DNA of 64,000 bases from Adenophora triphylla var. japonica. Its lineage: Eukaryota > Streptophyta > Magnoliopsida > Asterales > Campanulaceae. Position 1 is the stretch's first letter. Every line of letters starts with the position of its first letter. Positions 32,050 through 43,922 of the stretch are shown piece after piece. The stretch spans positions 124,001 to 188,000 of the forward strand of contig JAFEMH010002083.1 in assembly GCA_022495995.1 (NCBI GenBank), read 5' to 3'. The position numbers and the translations under genes are program-made. The notes under the pieces are model-generated. The model saw nothing but the letters and a program-made list of their open reading frames with translations, ran no database searches and was not told the DNA's origin.

Positions 32050-34805
32050 GTCCTCTGCAATTCCTATTTTTGCATCGGGGCACACCAATATGAAATGATC
32101 TAGAAGCTTGGACTAACCCCTCGTGTCTTAGAGTCTAGCTTCGAAAAGCATCCAGAGTCTGTTGTTTTTGTTTTTGAGTATCTCAATTCAGCTGACGGCC
32201 TTACGCCTAAATTTGTAGCAGACACTGTGTTTCCTTACGTTTTGAATGAAAAGTCCGACCTTTCTGAGTATTCCCTCATTGCCACTTTAACAAATGATAA
32301 ATTAACTAACAAATCAAGAACAGTTAATAATGATTCACTTGATAAAGATGCAGACACACTAATTGAACAATACATTAAAGAAATCTTTAAGCATGTTGTC
32401 AAACGAGAGGAAAATCGGGCACAAGCTACCGAGAAGGTTCTAACCCAAGTGAATTTGGGGACTACTGAAGAGCCTAAAGAGACGCAAATCGGATTACCTG
32501 TCGAAGAAGCTCGCAGACCAAGAGGAGCGTCATTACCAGAAAGTTCAAGCCATGCTTGAACAAAAAAAAAGAGGGAAAGTCATACAGTCAACCTTCATAG
32601 GTTCTAGTACATTTCTCATTCAATCAAGTCCTCCTCGGACATTGTAGTTAACCTTAAATTTCTATACATGAGTCTTCTTTCTTTTCTTGCTAGACTTGAG
32701 ACATTATTTGCACATCTACATTACATTTAATGAAATGGTTGTATCATATATGATCACTTGCATTGCTCAACAAATAATCTCTGGAAATAGTTAATATTCT
32801 GATTAATCGGTGTGAGAAAGTCAACTAATGCCCTCCCTATACACTTTCCTTACCTCACAAAGGCCTCCATCAAGCCATACACTTTCCAAATCATGTCCCC
32901 ACCATCACCTTGACCAAGTCAACAATGGCGGCAACATCAAGGAATCACAAAAGGTCACTCAGCATTAAAGATTGACCCCATGTCGACAACAACCTAGGGG
33001 CTTGCCTTCGCCCTCATGTGCATCAAGAAAGTTCAAGCAGGGACTTGCCTTCGTCCTCAAGTGCTTCAAAAAAAAAGTTCAAGCAGGAAGTTTTCAAAAA
33101 AAAATGAAGCCAAGGACCCAGCCCCACCGATCAGAAGCTTGATAGATGGGCAAAATTTAAAGTTCGAAGAATGGAAGTTGTCGATAACAAGGGAGCAGTT
33201 AAAGCAAAGGCAAAAGCATATCACAAGCCCTTAAGCTATATTCAAATTCTTTCTCCCCCGATAAAAGACGACGATCAAGAAGCAACGGAATTATTGAAGT
33301 AGCCGTCAAAAACGACTTGTCAAGGAATCATCTCAAGGCCCGTGCCTCATCATCCAACCTTCCTATCCGAGCCTTTTCACCAAAGGGACCACAAATGTTC
33401 ATACCCTTTCCCAGAGATAAACACATACAAATCCCATAAACCCGGTCTCATCAATGACCTCCAATATACACAGACCTTTCTTTCACACCTAGCCAACTTT
33501 GATCTGCGACATCGGTTGACTTTCTCCTCATAATTAATCAAGACGTTTGTTCATATCGAGATTAGTGGTTGAGTAACCCGAACATTAACAAAGGATTTTA
33601 AGCAATCTTGTGATCATTGTGAATAAAACAAGTTTTCAAATGTCTCGACAAGTCTTCTTTTTCTACGATAATAGGAAAAATAGAGCTAAACACTGTCTTT
33701 CTGTCAGCAAGGGCTTCCATACACTTTTTCAAACCTCTCTACGCTCATACTCTCTCAAAAGAGTCAAACCCAAAGCGAGTTTTGGTGTCTGCCTTAAACT
33801 AGGCATTCACATAAAATCGGGATTCGTTCCCACTTCTCTAAAACACGTCCTTGCAAGTGTACATTACAAGCCATTTCTTTTACATTTTTGGTTGACTAAT
33901 CGAAAAAAAAATCAAGGACGGTTGCCTCGTCTGGCCACATAAGGTTCAACTCAGATTGGGGCTGCACCAGATTCACTCCAGGACCTCTACAAAAGACCGG
34001 TGCTTCCTCCAAAATGGGGCTTCACCAAGTCACTTCTTCACACTGGGGCTTTGTTTAGAAAAAGAACCAAGAGCTTCGTCAAGTTATTTCTTTGGACCGG
34101 GGCTTCGTCAAATAACAACCGTCTCGAGCCAGTGCTTATCCGTCTCAACTTTTCCAAAGACATTGTGAACCAACGCGAACAGACAGAATGCAAACAAAAC
34201 TCCAACAGTTGATGCCATCAAGGTTCAGAAGGAGACGCAAGCAAAAATTTCGTGTCTCGATAAACTCTAAAGTAAATCACAAAATCATTACAGTTAAAAC
34301 ACTTCTTGATGAGTTCAAGCACAGTCTATTCTCGACTCACAACATGCTAAGATAACATTAAACATCTAGTAAATTAATGTGTCTGCAACGACAATGAATG
34401 GATACTCAGAGTTTCAGAAGGTCATTCTATGCCACTCGCGCTTGTTCCTTCGCCATTATTCCCTTTCTTCCCTCGTCCCCAACGAGTCTTCTTTCATTCC
34501 AATTGAACCATCTCTGCCTCCCTCCTTCCAAAATCAGGAGTTCCTCCCTGTCACGTCAAGCAATCCAGTCGCTCTCAGAGCTTCGTTCGTCCGTGTCTCG
34601 GCTCAGATCTCCTCCCTACGAGTCTGTAAAAGGGGACCTCTCCCCACCAATCCGTCAAATCTGGTTTCGTAGTTAGACAAAGCATCCCCTATGATATCCT
34701 GAGAGTTAACCCAAGCTTCCGCGCTCCTAAGGTTGTATCTAAAACGGCAATCCTGCCTCGGAATGACCTCATGCCCGCTCCCAAAATCATCTGAGCCTGT
34801 CCAAG
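32050..34805. other. Non-coding or decayed gag-protease linker region
   Basis: No conserved domain is visible. A 110-codon Glu/Lys/Thr-rich frame (32227-32559) may be residual gag-pol linker. GGGACTTGCCTTCGTCCTC-type and GGGGCTTCGTCAA-type short repeats recur at 32995-33085 and 33955-34110. It lies between gag and protease where the family usually has contiguous sequence, so it is probably rearranged. Confidence 0.45.
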
Positions 34806-36129
34806 ATGCTGCTCGTACCAGTCCAAGTACTCAATAGTCAAAACAATGCTCTCCCTGTCGAAGCACCTAAACCAGTATCCTGGGATAGAATCCGAAAGGC
34901 GGTCGAGATCCCCAGAAAGATATTAACAGTCAACAAATTGAGAGAGGATGTATGGCCCTGTGCTTCGAAAAATCATCCGCTGACTATGGCTCAACTCAAA
35001 GAAACATGCTCAAGAGAGGCCAAGCCCGACGTCAATGTTCTGACCCGATCTGGTCAAATCCATGTGCTACCGCCCAAGGCAAACAAAAAGCCAACAGAGC
35101 CAGAGCTGCAACCCAGTCGACACGTACTCGAAGAAGCAAGTTCCGAAAAGGAAGATTCGGTCCTTACCCAAGCTAAAGCAAACCCAGGCGAACATTTCCC
35201 TTTGGTCTCTGCTCACATCTTCCTACCCTCATAAGCTCAAGTTGGAAGAAAGTTTAGCCCGGACAATGGTCCCCGTGGACGCAACTCCCGAAGAAGTAAT
35301 CCAGATGATTGGCAATATCCACTATGAAAACATCATCACCTTCACAGATTTGGACCTGCCAAAATTTGGGGCTGATCATAATGAGCCGCTCTACATCAAT
35401 GTCCAGTTGGATGAGAGCCGCCTTCCTCGCGTACTTGTTGACGGGGGCTCAGGAATGAATGTCTTGCCTGCCAAGATGATGGACCTACTCAACATCAAGC
35501 CCACAGACTTGAAGCCTTCAACTCACACTGTAAAAGCTTATGATTCTACCTCTCGCACAGTTCTCGGGGTCGCTACCTTTAGCATTTGGTTCGGTAAACA
35601 GATGACGCCTACTGAATCTCAAGTCTTGGACATTCCTATCACTTTCACAGCTATCTTGGGAAGACCATGGCTGCACCAAATAAACGGCGTAGCATCCACT
35701 CTTCACCAATGCATCAAATTCATGCAAGGAAATGAACTGACAACTGTCTATGGGGATAGCGTCACCACCGAAGGGACCTGCACTAATGGCATTCCTGTGT
35801 TAGAAATCAAGAATGACGACGATATGGCATTAACTGGATTTACAATGGAAACTTCCAAGATCCAAATATGCAGCGTAGACCTTCCGTTGTTCTGGGATAA
35901 GATCCCTCCTGCCATGAAAATGATGAAACTAATGAACTTCATCCCAGGACTGGGGCTCGGCACAAGGTTACAGGGCCAACACCAAGTCATCGAAGTCAAG
36001 GACCACAATACAGTCCAGGGGCTCGGTTATGTACCTACACCTGATAATGTCAGAGAAGACAAGAAGCTCGCAAGCACCAAAGTCGCGACTCGCAAAAGGG
36101 GAATCTCCTGCACTGTACCCAACATCTGA
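34806..36129 (+). pseudogene. Retropepsin region of the Tat/Ogre-like element
   Basis: A first frame (34806-35234) holds the gag-protease linker with DVNVLTRSGQIHVLPP, a common family signature. The frame 35062-36129 then carries a clan AA aspartic protease. It has VDATPEEVIQMIGNIHYE, the active-site segment VLVDGGSGMNVLPAKMM (D-G-G-S in place of D-T/S-G), and AILGRPWLHQINGVAS. A G-patch-like NFIPGLGLGTRLQGQ follows. The linker and protease are in different frames, so one frameshift is present. The frame ends TVPNI at 36129, before any reverse transcriptase. Retropepsins mature Gag-Pol; with no pol left, this piece has lost its context. Confidence 0.82.
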
Positions 36130-36439
36130 CCTTACGGCTTTGACCTTGCTCGCTACTTCGTCAAAGGAACTGATGAAAATGAGAAAAGAACTGATGAAGA
36201 TGAGAAAGGAACAGGAAAAGTCAGCACAGAAATGGCAGAAAAGCTAGAAAAGCTGGCACAGAACCTCAAACATTTCAGAGGACTCAAGGCCAACCCAATA
36301 AGGGGAGCATTCCTCGACGTCACAATAATACCTGGACCCATCACCACCACCGTTCAGCATGAATACTCATTCAAAAGAGATATCTTTTCACGAAAATCGC
36401 TCTTTCTGGCTTTAAACATCTCCCCGCGAGATTCATTCC

Positions 36440-37000
36440 CGAGACTTTGCCTCTCATTATCTCCTCATGAGATCTTTTCGTTATCTCTTTGTAAGATCCT
36501 CTCCTGAGATTTTACATCTTGTCATCTCCCTGTGAGATTCTTTCTCGAGACTTTGCCTCTCGTTATCTCCTCGTGAGATCTTTCCGTTATCTCTTTGTGA
36601 GATCCTCTCCCGAGATTTCACATCTCGTCATCTCCCCACGAGATTCCTTCCCGAGAGTTCGCCTCTCGTTATCTCCTTGTGAGAATGACCCTTCTCGATA
36701 CCTCTTCGTGAGACTTTCTCCCATTATTTCTTCGTAAGACCTTTTCATTGTCTCTTTGTGAGATCTTCTTTATGAGACATTTCCGTTATTTCTTAGTGAA
36801 ACCATTCCCATTATTTCTTCGTGAAATCTTTACCGATATTTCTTTGTGAATCTTTTCCTGTTACCTCCTCGTGAGACCTTTTCCATTCCCTCTTTGTGAG
36901 ATCCTCTTTGTGAGACCCTTACCATTATTCCTCTGTAAGACCTTTTTCCGTTACCTCTTTGTGAGGTCTTTTTCGTAAAACCTTTTGCGTTCCCTCGTAA
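36440..37000. repeat. ~106-bp tandem repeat of TCTC/GAGA palindromes
   Basis: The phrase GCCTCTCRTTATCTCC recurs at 36449, 36554 and 36661 (spacings 105 and 107 bp). Each unit contains smaller related modules such as CCTCGTGAGATC and CTTTGTGAGATC. The array decays to the right. Confidence 0.7.
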
Positions 37001-37059
37001 GATATCTCATGTTTTGTGAGATCTTCTCCTAAGATTTATACCACGTCATCTTTTAGTGA

Positions 37060-37392
37060 GATTGCCCATCTTTTCGTAAGATTACCCATCTTTTAGTAAC
37101 CCATCTTTTAGTAAGATTAGCCATCTTTTAGTGAGATTAGCCATCTTTTAGTGAGATTAGCCATCTTCTAGTAAGATTAGCCATCTTTTAGTGAGATTAG
37201 CCATCTTTTAGTGAGATTACCCATCTTTTAGCGAGATTACCCATCTTTTCGTAAGATTAGCCATCTTTTAGTAAGATTACCCATCTTTTCATGAGATTAC
37301 CCATCTTTTCGTAAGATTACCCATCTTTTTATAAGATTACACATCTTTTCATGAGATTACCCGTCTTTTCGTAAGATTAGTCATCTTTTAAT
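37060..37392. repeat. 20-bp tandem repeat, about 16 copies
   Basis: Direct copies of CCATCTTTTAGTGAGATTAG with variants CGTAAG, CATGAG and TATAAG at the same place. No spacers separate the units, so this is a minisatellite and not a CRISPR array. Confidence 0.85.
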
Positions 37393-37829
37393 TAAGGTAG
37401 ACACCTCCAAGATATCTCACTCGGGTCGAGACCCCTATGAATTGTTCTCAAACTTAGGTCCAGACACCTCTAAACAGTATCCCTCAGGTAAATACCTTCG
37501 AACACTTCTCCCCAACAGAATCGTAAGCCCGTCCTTTTAACAAGAGATCAATAATCTTTTCAGTTTCTGACCGACTTTGTAAGAACTTCAAGCATTATCT
37601 CCTCCGTTTCTAACCGCTTTCGTCGGAACTTCAGTCACTTTTCCCAGTAACATATCATTCCTCTCCCGAAGATCAGAATCCTCTCCCGAGGTTAAATTCT
37701 GTTTCTAACCACGTCGTTAGAACTTCAATCCTTCCTTCGGACTTAGACCGTGTTGTCATAAACATCTTTTTAACACAACCATTCCCGTCATTTCCACCAA
37801 ATCCCCAGCATGAGATCCCACTTCCTTCG

Positions 37830-38040
37830 TATTTTGAAAAAATTCATCAGAGCCGAAAACTTTCTCATATCATTTTAGAAAAATCCGTCAAAACTGGAAA
37901 CTTTCTCATGTCATTTCAGAAAAATCCGTCAAAGCCGAAAACTTTCTCATGTCATTTCAGAAAAATTCGTCAAAGCCGAAAACTTTCTCATATCATTTCA
38001 GAGAAAAATCTATCAAAGTCGGAAACTTTTTAATATCATT
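37830..38040. repeat. ~41-bp tandem repeat, five copies
   Basis: Units contain TCATTTCAGAAAAATCCGTC followed by AAAGCCGAAAACTTTCTCATG. Confidence 0.8.
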
Positions 38041-38278
38041 CTGTTAGATCTCCAGCGTGAGATCTCGTGACCTAATGTCAGTCAGTTAAGTCCCTTATAC
38101 TTAACGGACGTGAACTACGATCGGCTTGATTCCCACTCGGGATACGTAGGAATCCTTTTTCTAAGGGTCCAGCCATTTGACCATTCAGGTCACTCCGTAA
38201 GGCATCCCCCCAATTTATGATCCTTAACTTTTTTCTACGACCCTACTTCCTCCGTAAGCGACGTCGACGAGGGGCTAC

Positions 38279-40164
38279 TGTAAGTACCCAAATCCGGATC
38301 GTTATAATCCGTTAACTCACACTTTCTAAGTTAACGAGACTTTCCAGGACTACCCCGAGCATTCAAAATTAAGATGTATTCATAACCCGTTCAAATACGT
38401 GAATACATCACTTTTCCAGAAATATGCAATTTTCGGGACTTTTCGGGACTGCTTCGACATTTATTCGGACAGTTATTTAAAAAACAGTCAAAACCCGATC
38501 AGACGGAGCAAAAAACCCTTTCTTAGTGACTAAGCAGGACACTTGGCACGCATGCACGAGCCCTCGAGTCAAATCAATCCAATCCAAGGCTGGAAAAGAC
38601 CAAAATACCCTCAAACTGAAGGACTGGCCGGGCGGCCTGTTCTGCCGGATCGCCCATCAGTCTCAGCATATTTTCAAATACCTAAAAAGTCCTCCAAATG
38701 GAAGGACTGGCCAGACGGCCTGTTCTGCAAATTTGCCTCCTATAAATACAGCCCCTCCCATTCAGTAAATGGTGAACAACATTTAACCCTCCAGCCCAGT
38801 TGCCTTGGTTCCAGTGCCTTAAACCCCTTCATGAGCCCCAGAAATGTCTCGATTCGCGTGAAAAATAATGTTTTTCAAGCCAAACACGATCCAAACACCT
38901 TTTCAAACACTGTTTCGTATCCAATATACGATCTCTCGAGTAATAGAGTCAAAACCTAGCCATTGGTAACACTCTCACTCTCAATCTTCCGTTTCATCCC
39001 TTTTTACACGTCATTTGCTATTTCTGATTCGATCAAAATCTTCAAAATGTAGACATTACGCTGTCTACGGGTCTCGAAGTGATCCTCTCTCTATCACTTT
39101 TCTCTTTTGAGAAAAGTGATTTAGGGTTAAAACGGAGATCTTGACCCGTTTTATCACATTTTCAATTCATGTCATTTACCGTCAGAACCGTTAGGTTCGT
39201 TGATCGTCATTTCCATCGTCCGAACCGTTTGGTTCGTTGATCGTTATTTACCGTCTGGATCGTTTGATCCATTGATATCGTCATTTCAATAACGCTCTTT
39301 ACCGTCTGAACCGTTAGGTTCGTTGATCGCATCTTTTACCGTCTGAACCGTTTGGTTCGTTGATACCGTCAATTCAATACTGTCATTTACCGTCCAAACC
39401 GTTTGGTTTGTTGATCATATTTACTTTAACGTCCGAGTCAAGAAATTGACTTGTCGATCGTCTTTTCTTTACTATCATCTTTATCAAAAAAGGGTAACGT
39501 CATAATGCCCGGTTCAAAAATTAAACTCTTTCCTCTCCTATCGTTTTGTCAAAAAAAGGGTGATGTTATAATGCCTGACGCATTTCAAAACCTGCCATTC
39601 AAACTCATTTTCAAAATCAAAGTTTGTCATTCAAACTCCCTCTTTCAATCCAAAAGTTTGTCATTCAAACTCATTTTCAAGTAACACACAAACACACACA
39701 CGCGCACAATTTTTGAGAAAGGTAGAAAGACTCGTCAATACGAGGCATTTCGGGTGATCTCAAAATACTCTTCCCGAGATGTAACATGACCTCCGAACCT
39801 AACAATCTCTGTTCAAAAAGCCTTTTTCTAATTTTTTGCTCCTAATAAAAACGACCCCCTTTCAAAAAGCCTTTTCTTAAGTTTTTGCTCCTAATAAAAA
39901 TGACCCCCTTTCAAAAAAGCTTTTTCCTAAGTTTTTGCTCCTAATAAAAATGACTCCCTTTCAAAAGCCTTTTCCTAAGTTTTGGCTCCTAATCAAAACG
40001 ACCCCCCTTTCAAAAGCTTTTTCCTATGTTTTGGCTCCTAATCAAAACGACCCCCTTTCAATAGCCTTTTTCAAAGTTTTGGCTCATAATCAAAATGGCG
40101 TGGCGACTCCTCTTTTTCCCGTGAAATCAAAAACCGCTCCCCGCCCTCGTTTCAACCCGCTACA
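38279..40164 (+). mobile_element. 3' LTR of the second Tat/Ogre-like element
   Basis: Starts TGTAAGTACCCAAATCCGG directly after GACGAGGGGCTAC, the same start as the solo LTR at 23527. It has the same internal order: TATA box (38741), CCGTCTGAACCGTTTGG repeats (39170-39420), a (CA)n-like tract, and a 46-48-bp repeat around GTTTTGGCTCCTAATCAAAA (39810-40090). GTGGCGACTCCTC is at about 40100. The end is uncertain: CTACA at 40164 or TTTCA at 40154. No left LTR is seen; the element is cut at the copia junction near 30280. Confidence 0.8.
38741..38748 (+). promoter_or_regulatory. TATA box of the 38279 LTR
   Basis: TATAAATA in CTCCTATAAATACAGCCCC, at an equivalent place to the box in the solo LTR. 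Confidence 0.55.
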
Positions 40165-40689
40165 CTAAACACCAATAAAATCATTACACTTTTGATTTTA
40201 GGAAAAATTCCCTTAGGGCCCCTTTGCCCAGATTTTTTTCCCCGTAAAGAAAATTTTTTTGTAAATCTCAAATAAAAAGTTATCCCCAGATTTAAATTCC
40301 CCAGACACCCCTAGGCTCCCCTCTTCTCCCTCCCCTCAACTTCATTTATCACATCTCTCTCTCTAACCCTAAATGCCCTCCATCACATACATTCCCCCGT
40401 ACATAACAATCAGAATAAAGGGCTTCTAGTTCGTTCAGATCCAGAAGCCCGATCTATTATCGGAGGGATCTTGAGACTCTTCCGACAACCCGATAATGGA
40501 TCTATGATGAATTTCCTTGCTAGTAATCGATGTTTCTGGTGAGAATCCAACTACGCTTTAGATTAATTGCTCTTTGGATGTTTCACCTCCTTGCTTGTAT
40601 GGGGCCTTCTTCTCTGGAACCAAACTCGGCAGTAGTGGATAGGAAGTAAAAGGTCTGAAATCCAGTCATAGCAGCCTCGTGAACTCAAA
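40165..40689. other. Possible 5' leader of a broken gene
   Basis: A C/T-rich leader-like stretch (CTCTTCTCCCTCCCCTCAAC, TCTCTCTCTCTAACCCTAAA) near 40320-40380 and plausible splice-like sites (GGTGAGAATCC near 40540) precede the gene fragment at 40690. No start codon or product can be assigned. Confidence 0.35.
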
Positions 40690-41066
40690 TTGAGTTGGAA
40701 TGCAACTTACGATAGTTTACTTGGGAGCAACAAGCAGTTCCCAAGGCCCGTCTCTCTCCCTGAAATGGTAGATTTTCTAGTGGACATTTGGGAGCAAGAA
40801 GTAATGTATAATCAGAAAATTTTGGGGGAAACTAGTTTCCCCAAATATTATAAAAAGTCTTGTTTTTTATTTAAAAAAAAATTGTACGTCCCTTTGTTTC
40901 GGTTTTAAAAACAAGACTTTTTATAATGTTAGGGAGAAACTAGTTTCCCCCAAAACCTACTCATGTATAATTGAGAAAACCGGAGATAAATTGTTTCGTT
41001 GGTTGGATACAGAAGCCTAACACGGATGTTGTGGACAGTGAGTCGCTTGTCATGATAAAATAGGTG
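40690..41066 (+). pseudogene. Unidentified gene fragment split by a MITE
   Basis: The first part reads SWNATYDSLLGSNKQFPRPV and then SLPEMVDFLVDIWEQEVMYN, which has the composition of a conserved protein. A 150-bp MITE interrupts it at 40813. Past the MITE, other frames continue with EKTGDKLFRWLDTEA and then PNTDVVDSESLVMIK and a TAG at 41061. Protein-like sequence therefore resumes on both sides with two small frameshifts. I do not recognise the family. The fragment is non-functional as it stands; its parent gene is probably elsewhere in the genome. Confidence 0.5.
40813..40962. mobile_element. Mutator-like MITE with 9-bp target duplication
   Basis: Arms TTTTGGGGGAAACTAGTTTC and its inverse, ending ...GAAACTAGTTTCCCCCAAAA, surround a small loop. 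AAAAAGTCTTG is mirrored by CAAGACTTTTT. The direct repeat ATGTATAAT (40804-40812 and 40963-40971) is perfect over 9 bp, typical of Mutator elements. Confidence 0.85.
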
Positions 41067-41239
41067 ACTGTTTTTTTTTTTTTTTTTTTTGAAGCAAAAT
41101 TATTGTTTATTTTTTTTTAAGCAAGCAAAATGTCTGTTTGAAAACTTTATTTGTAATTTTCGTTAAGTTACTAACATTTGTTAATGTCTTTTAACATTTA
41201 TTTAGGATTTGGGTTGATTTGGTTAATTTGGTTAATCTA

Positions 41240-43255
41240 TGGACAAAGTAGTCTTATAATTTACTTATAAGAGTTATAATGCATAAATTATGAGATTAAT
41301 TCATTGTTATTATTGAAAATTTTTAATTTTTTGGTTGAAAAAAATGTCTTATAAGTCAATTATAAGAGACAAAGTAGTCTTATAATTAACTTATAAGAGT
41401 TGTAAATGTGTAAATTATGAGAGCAATTCGTTGTTATTATTGAAATTTTTGATTTTTTTGGTTGAAAATTTTGTCTTATAAGTTAATTATAAGAGACAAA
41501 GTAGTATTATAATTAACTTATAAGAGTTGTAAATGTGTAAATTATAAGAGCAATTTGTTGTTATTATTGAAATTTTTGATTTTTTTGGTTGAAAAATTTA
41601 TCTTATAAGTCAATTATAAGAAACAAAGTAGTCTAATAAGTAACTTATAAGAGTTATAAATGTGTAAATTATGAGAGTAATTCGTTGTTATTATTGAAAT
41701 TTTTGATTTTTTAGTTGAAAAATTTGTCTTATAAGTCAATTATAAGAGACAAAGTAGTCTTATAATTAACATATAAGAGTTTTAAATGTGTAAATTATGA
41801 GAGCAATTCGTTGTTATTATTGAAATTTTTGATTTTTTTTGTTGAAAATATTGTCTTATAAGTCAATTATAAGAGACAAAGTAGTCTTATAATTAAGTTT
41901 TAAGAGTTGTAAATGTGTAAATTATGAGAGCAATTCGTTGTTATTATTGAAATTTTTGATTTTTTTGATTGAAAAATTTGTCTTATAAGTCAATTATAAG
42001 AGACAAAGTAGTCTTATAATGTGAAAAATAAAAAAAAAATGGAAGTATTTTTGGAAAGGCTAATGACTGTTGTGATAATCTGAAAAATTCAGTGATTTAT
42101 TTGTAAGAAAGGACCTTTTACTAATTACTCACACACCCCTCACTGTTAAAAAACGAAAATAGCCTTATTATTTTGTACGTGTGTCGCGTCATTGGGCAGG
42201 GACTGAACCCAATTCCAAAACAGAAAACTACATTTTAGTCACTGGAGTTTTTATAATTATATGTTGGTCACTTGACTTTCTGACATTTCAGATCAGACAT
42301 TGGACTCAAAATAGTTTCAGTCTGATCACTTCAGTCTCAAAAATTACAAATAAATCACTAAATTTTTCAGATCATCACAACAGACTTTAGCCTTTCCAAA
42401 AGCACTTTCATTTTTTTATATTTTTCACATTATAAGACTACTTTGTCTCTTACAAATGACTTATAGGAGAAATTTTTCAACAAAAAAAATCAAAAATTTC
42501 AATAATAACAACGAATTACTCTCATAATTTACACATTTTAAACTCTTATAAGTTAATTATAAGACTACTTTGTCTCTTATAATTGAGACTTATAAGACAA
42601 ATTTTTCAACCAAAAAAATCAAAAATTTCAATAATAACAACGAATTACTCTCATAATTTTATCATTTACAACTCTTATAAGTTAATTATAAGACTACTTT
42701 GTCTCTTATAATTAAGACTTATAAGACAATTTTTTCAAATAAAAAAATCAAAAATTTCAATAATAACAACGAATTACTCTCATAATTTACACATTTACAA
42801 CTCTTATAAGTTAATTATAAGACTACTTTGTGACTTATAAGACAAAGTTTTCAACAAAAAAAAATAAAAATTTCAATAATAACAACGAATTACTCTCATA
42901 ATTTACACATTTACAACTCTTATAAGTTAATTATAAGACTACTTTGTCTCTTATAATTAACGTATATGACAATTTTTTCAACCAAAAAAATCAAAATTTT
43001 CAATAATAACAATAAATTACTCTCATAATTTACACATTATAACTCTTATAAATGACTTATAAGACTACTTTGTCTCTTATAATTGATTTATAAGACAAAA
43101 TTTTCAAAAAAAAAAATTCAATATTAACAACGAATTAAACTCATAATTTAAACATTATAACTCTTATAAGTGAATTTTAAGACTACTTTGTCTCTTATAA
43201 TTAACTTATAAGACAATTTTTCAACCAAAAAAATCCAAAATATCAATATTAACAA
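41240..43255. mobile_element. Foldback element with mirrored 127-bp tandem arrays
   Basis: The left arm holds direct repeats of ~127 bp. The motif GACAAAGTAGTCTTATAA begins at 41242, 41368, 41494, 41622, 41748, 41875 and 42002. The right arm holds the same unit inverted, with GACTACTTTGTCTC at 42436, 42563, 42692, 42821, 42938, 43063 and 43181. Non-repetitive arm ends facing the loop also pair (42020-42107 with 42345-42435, e.g. CTGAAAAATTCAGTGATTTA). The loop is ~235 bp. No ORF exists inside. I could not find a target duplication or define exact ends. The shape matches foldback-type DNA elements; a transcript could form a long double-stranded hairpin. Confidence 0.85.
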
Positions 43256-43922
43256 CACATTATAGTAATTTATTTTTGCATCCACGGTTATTTTTACTTA
43301 CAAAGTTATTTTTTCCCCTTAAATGGTCATGTGCAGAGCATGTGATCAAATTATAAGGGGTATTTTTGATAGTTCACTCACCGTTAATTTTTTGTGTGTT
43401 TAAGTTATTTTAAATAGGTCCCTGACTTATTAATCTTTTCACATGTCACCATTCATCTTTTATTTTTTACTTTAGATATAAATATTTACTTTTGTTTTCA
43501 ATTATGCCATCTTTTCCATTAAACGTAACAATCACCACCACCACCGTCAAAGTTAACACCATCTAACCATACCACCATTGTAACCAAGTTTTCATCTAAC
43601 CAGTTGATTCAATCCCTCGAACCCCAAATCATTAAAACCCCAGATCTGGACAGAATTCGAAAACAAAAAATAATTTTGAAATCACATTTGAAAAATGATA
43701 TGTAATCAAGGAAGCAAACCGATTGGAGACCATAGATAATTTAAAAAGTTGTTTGGCCTCTGAAATTCCATTGAAGATCTCACCAAGAATTTCATTTGGT
43801 AATCGGTTAATATGATCAATCTTCCCTTCTTACAACGCCGCACATGGGGAGTAGCTCACCTCGATCGTTTGTACAGATTATTCATCTCGATCTTCATTTT
43901 ATTCATATCTGTAAGAACCCTA
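43256..43922. other. Upstream region of the glyoxalase-like fragment
   Basis: AT-rich, then C/A-rich sequence (CACCACCACCACCGTCAAAG). It is possibly the promoter and 5' leader of the fragment that follows. An upstream in-frame ATG at 43812 would add 37 hydrophobic residues, but the ATG at 43923 better fits the family. Confidence 0.4.

Larger units (their letters stand above)
36130..38278. other. Repeat-rich 3' region of the second Tat/Ogre-like element
   Basis: No reverse transcriptase, RNase H or integrase. The stretch holds three separate tandem arrays (listed separately), a GAACTACG...GATACGTAGGAATCC motif near 38105-38155, and a purine-rich GACGAGGGGCTAC just before the LTR, likely the polypurine tract. 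Confidence 0.7.

Noticed and set aside
37060..37392. CRISPR-like regular repeat array
   Set aside because: The units are directly adjacent without spacers and lie in a plant retrotransposon; it is a minisatellite.
41240..42030. CRISPR or satellite array
   Set aside because: The 127-bp units are continuous and mirrored by an inverted array, so a foldback element fits better.
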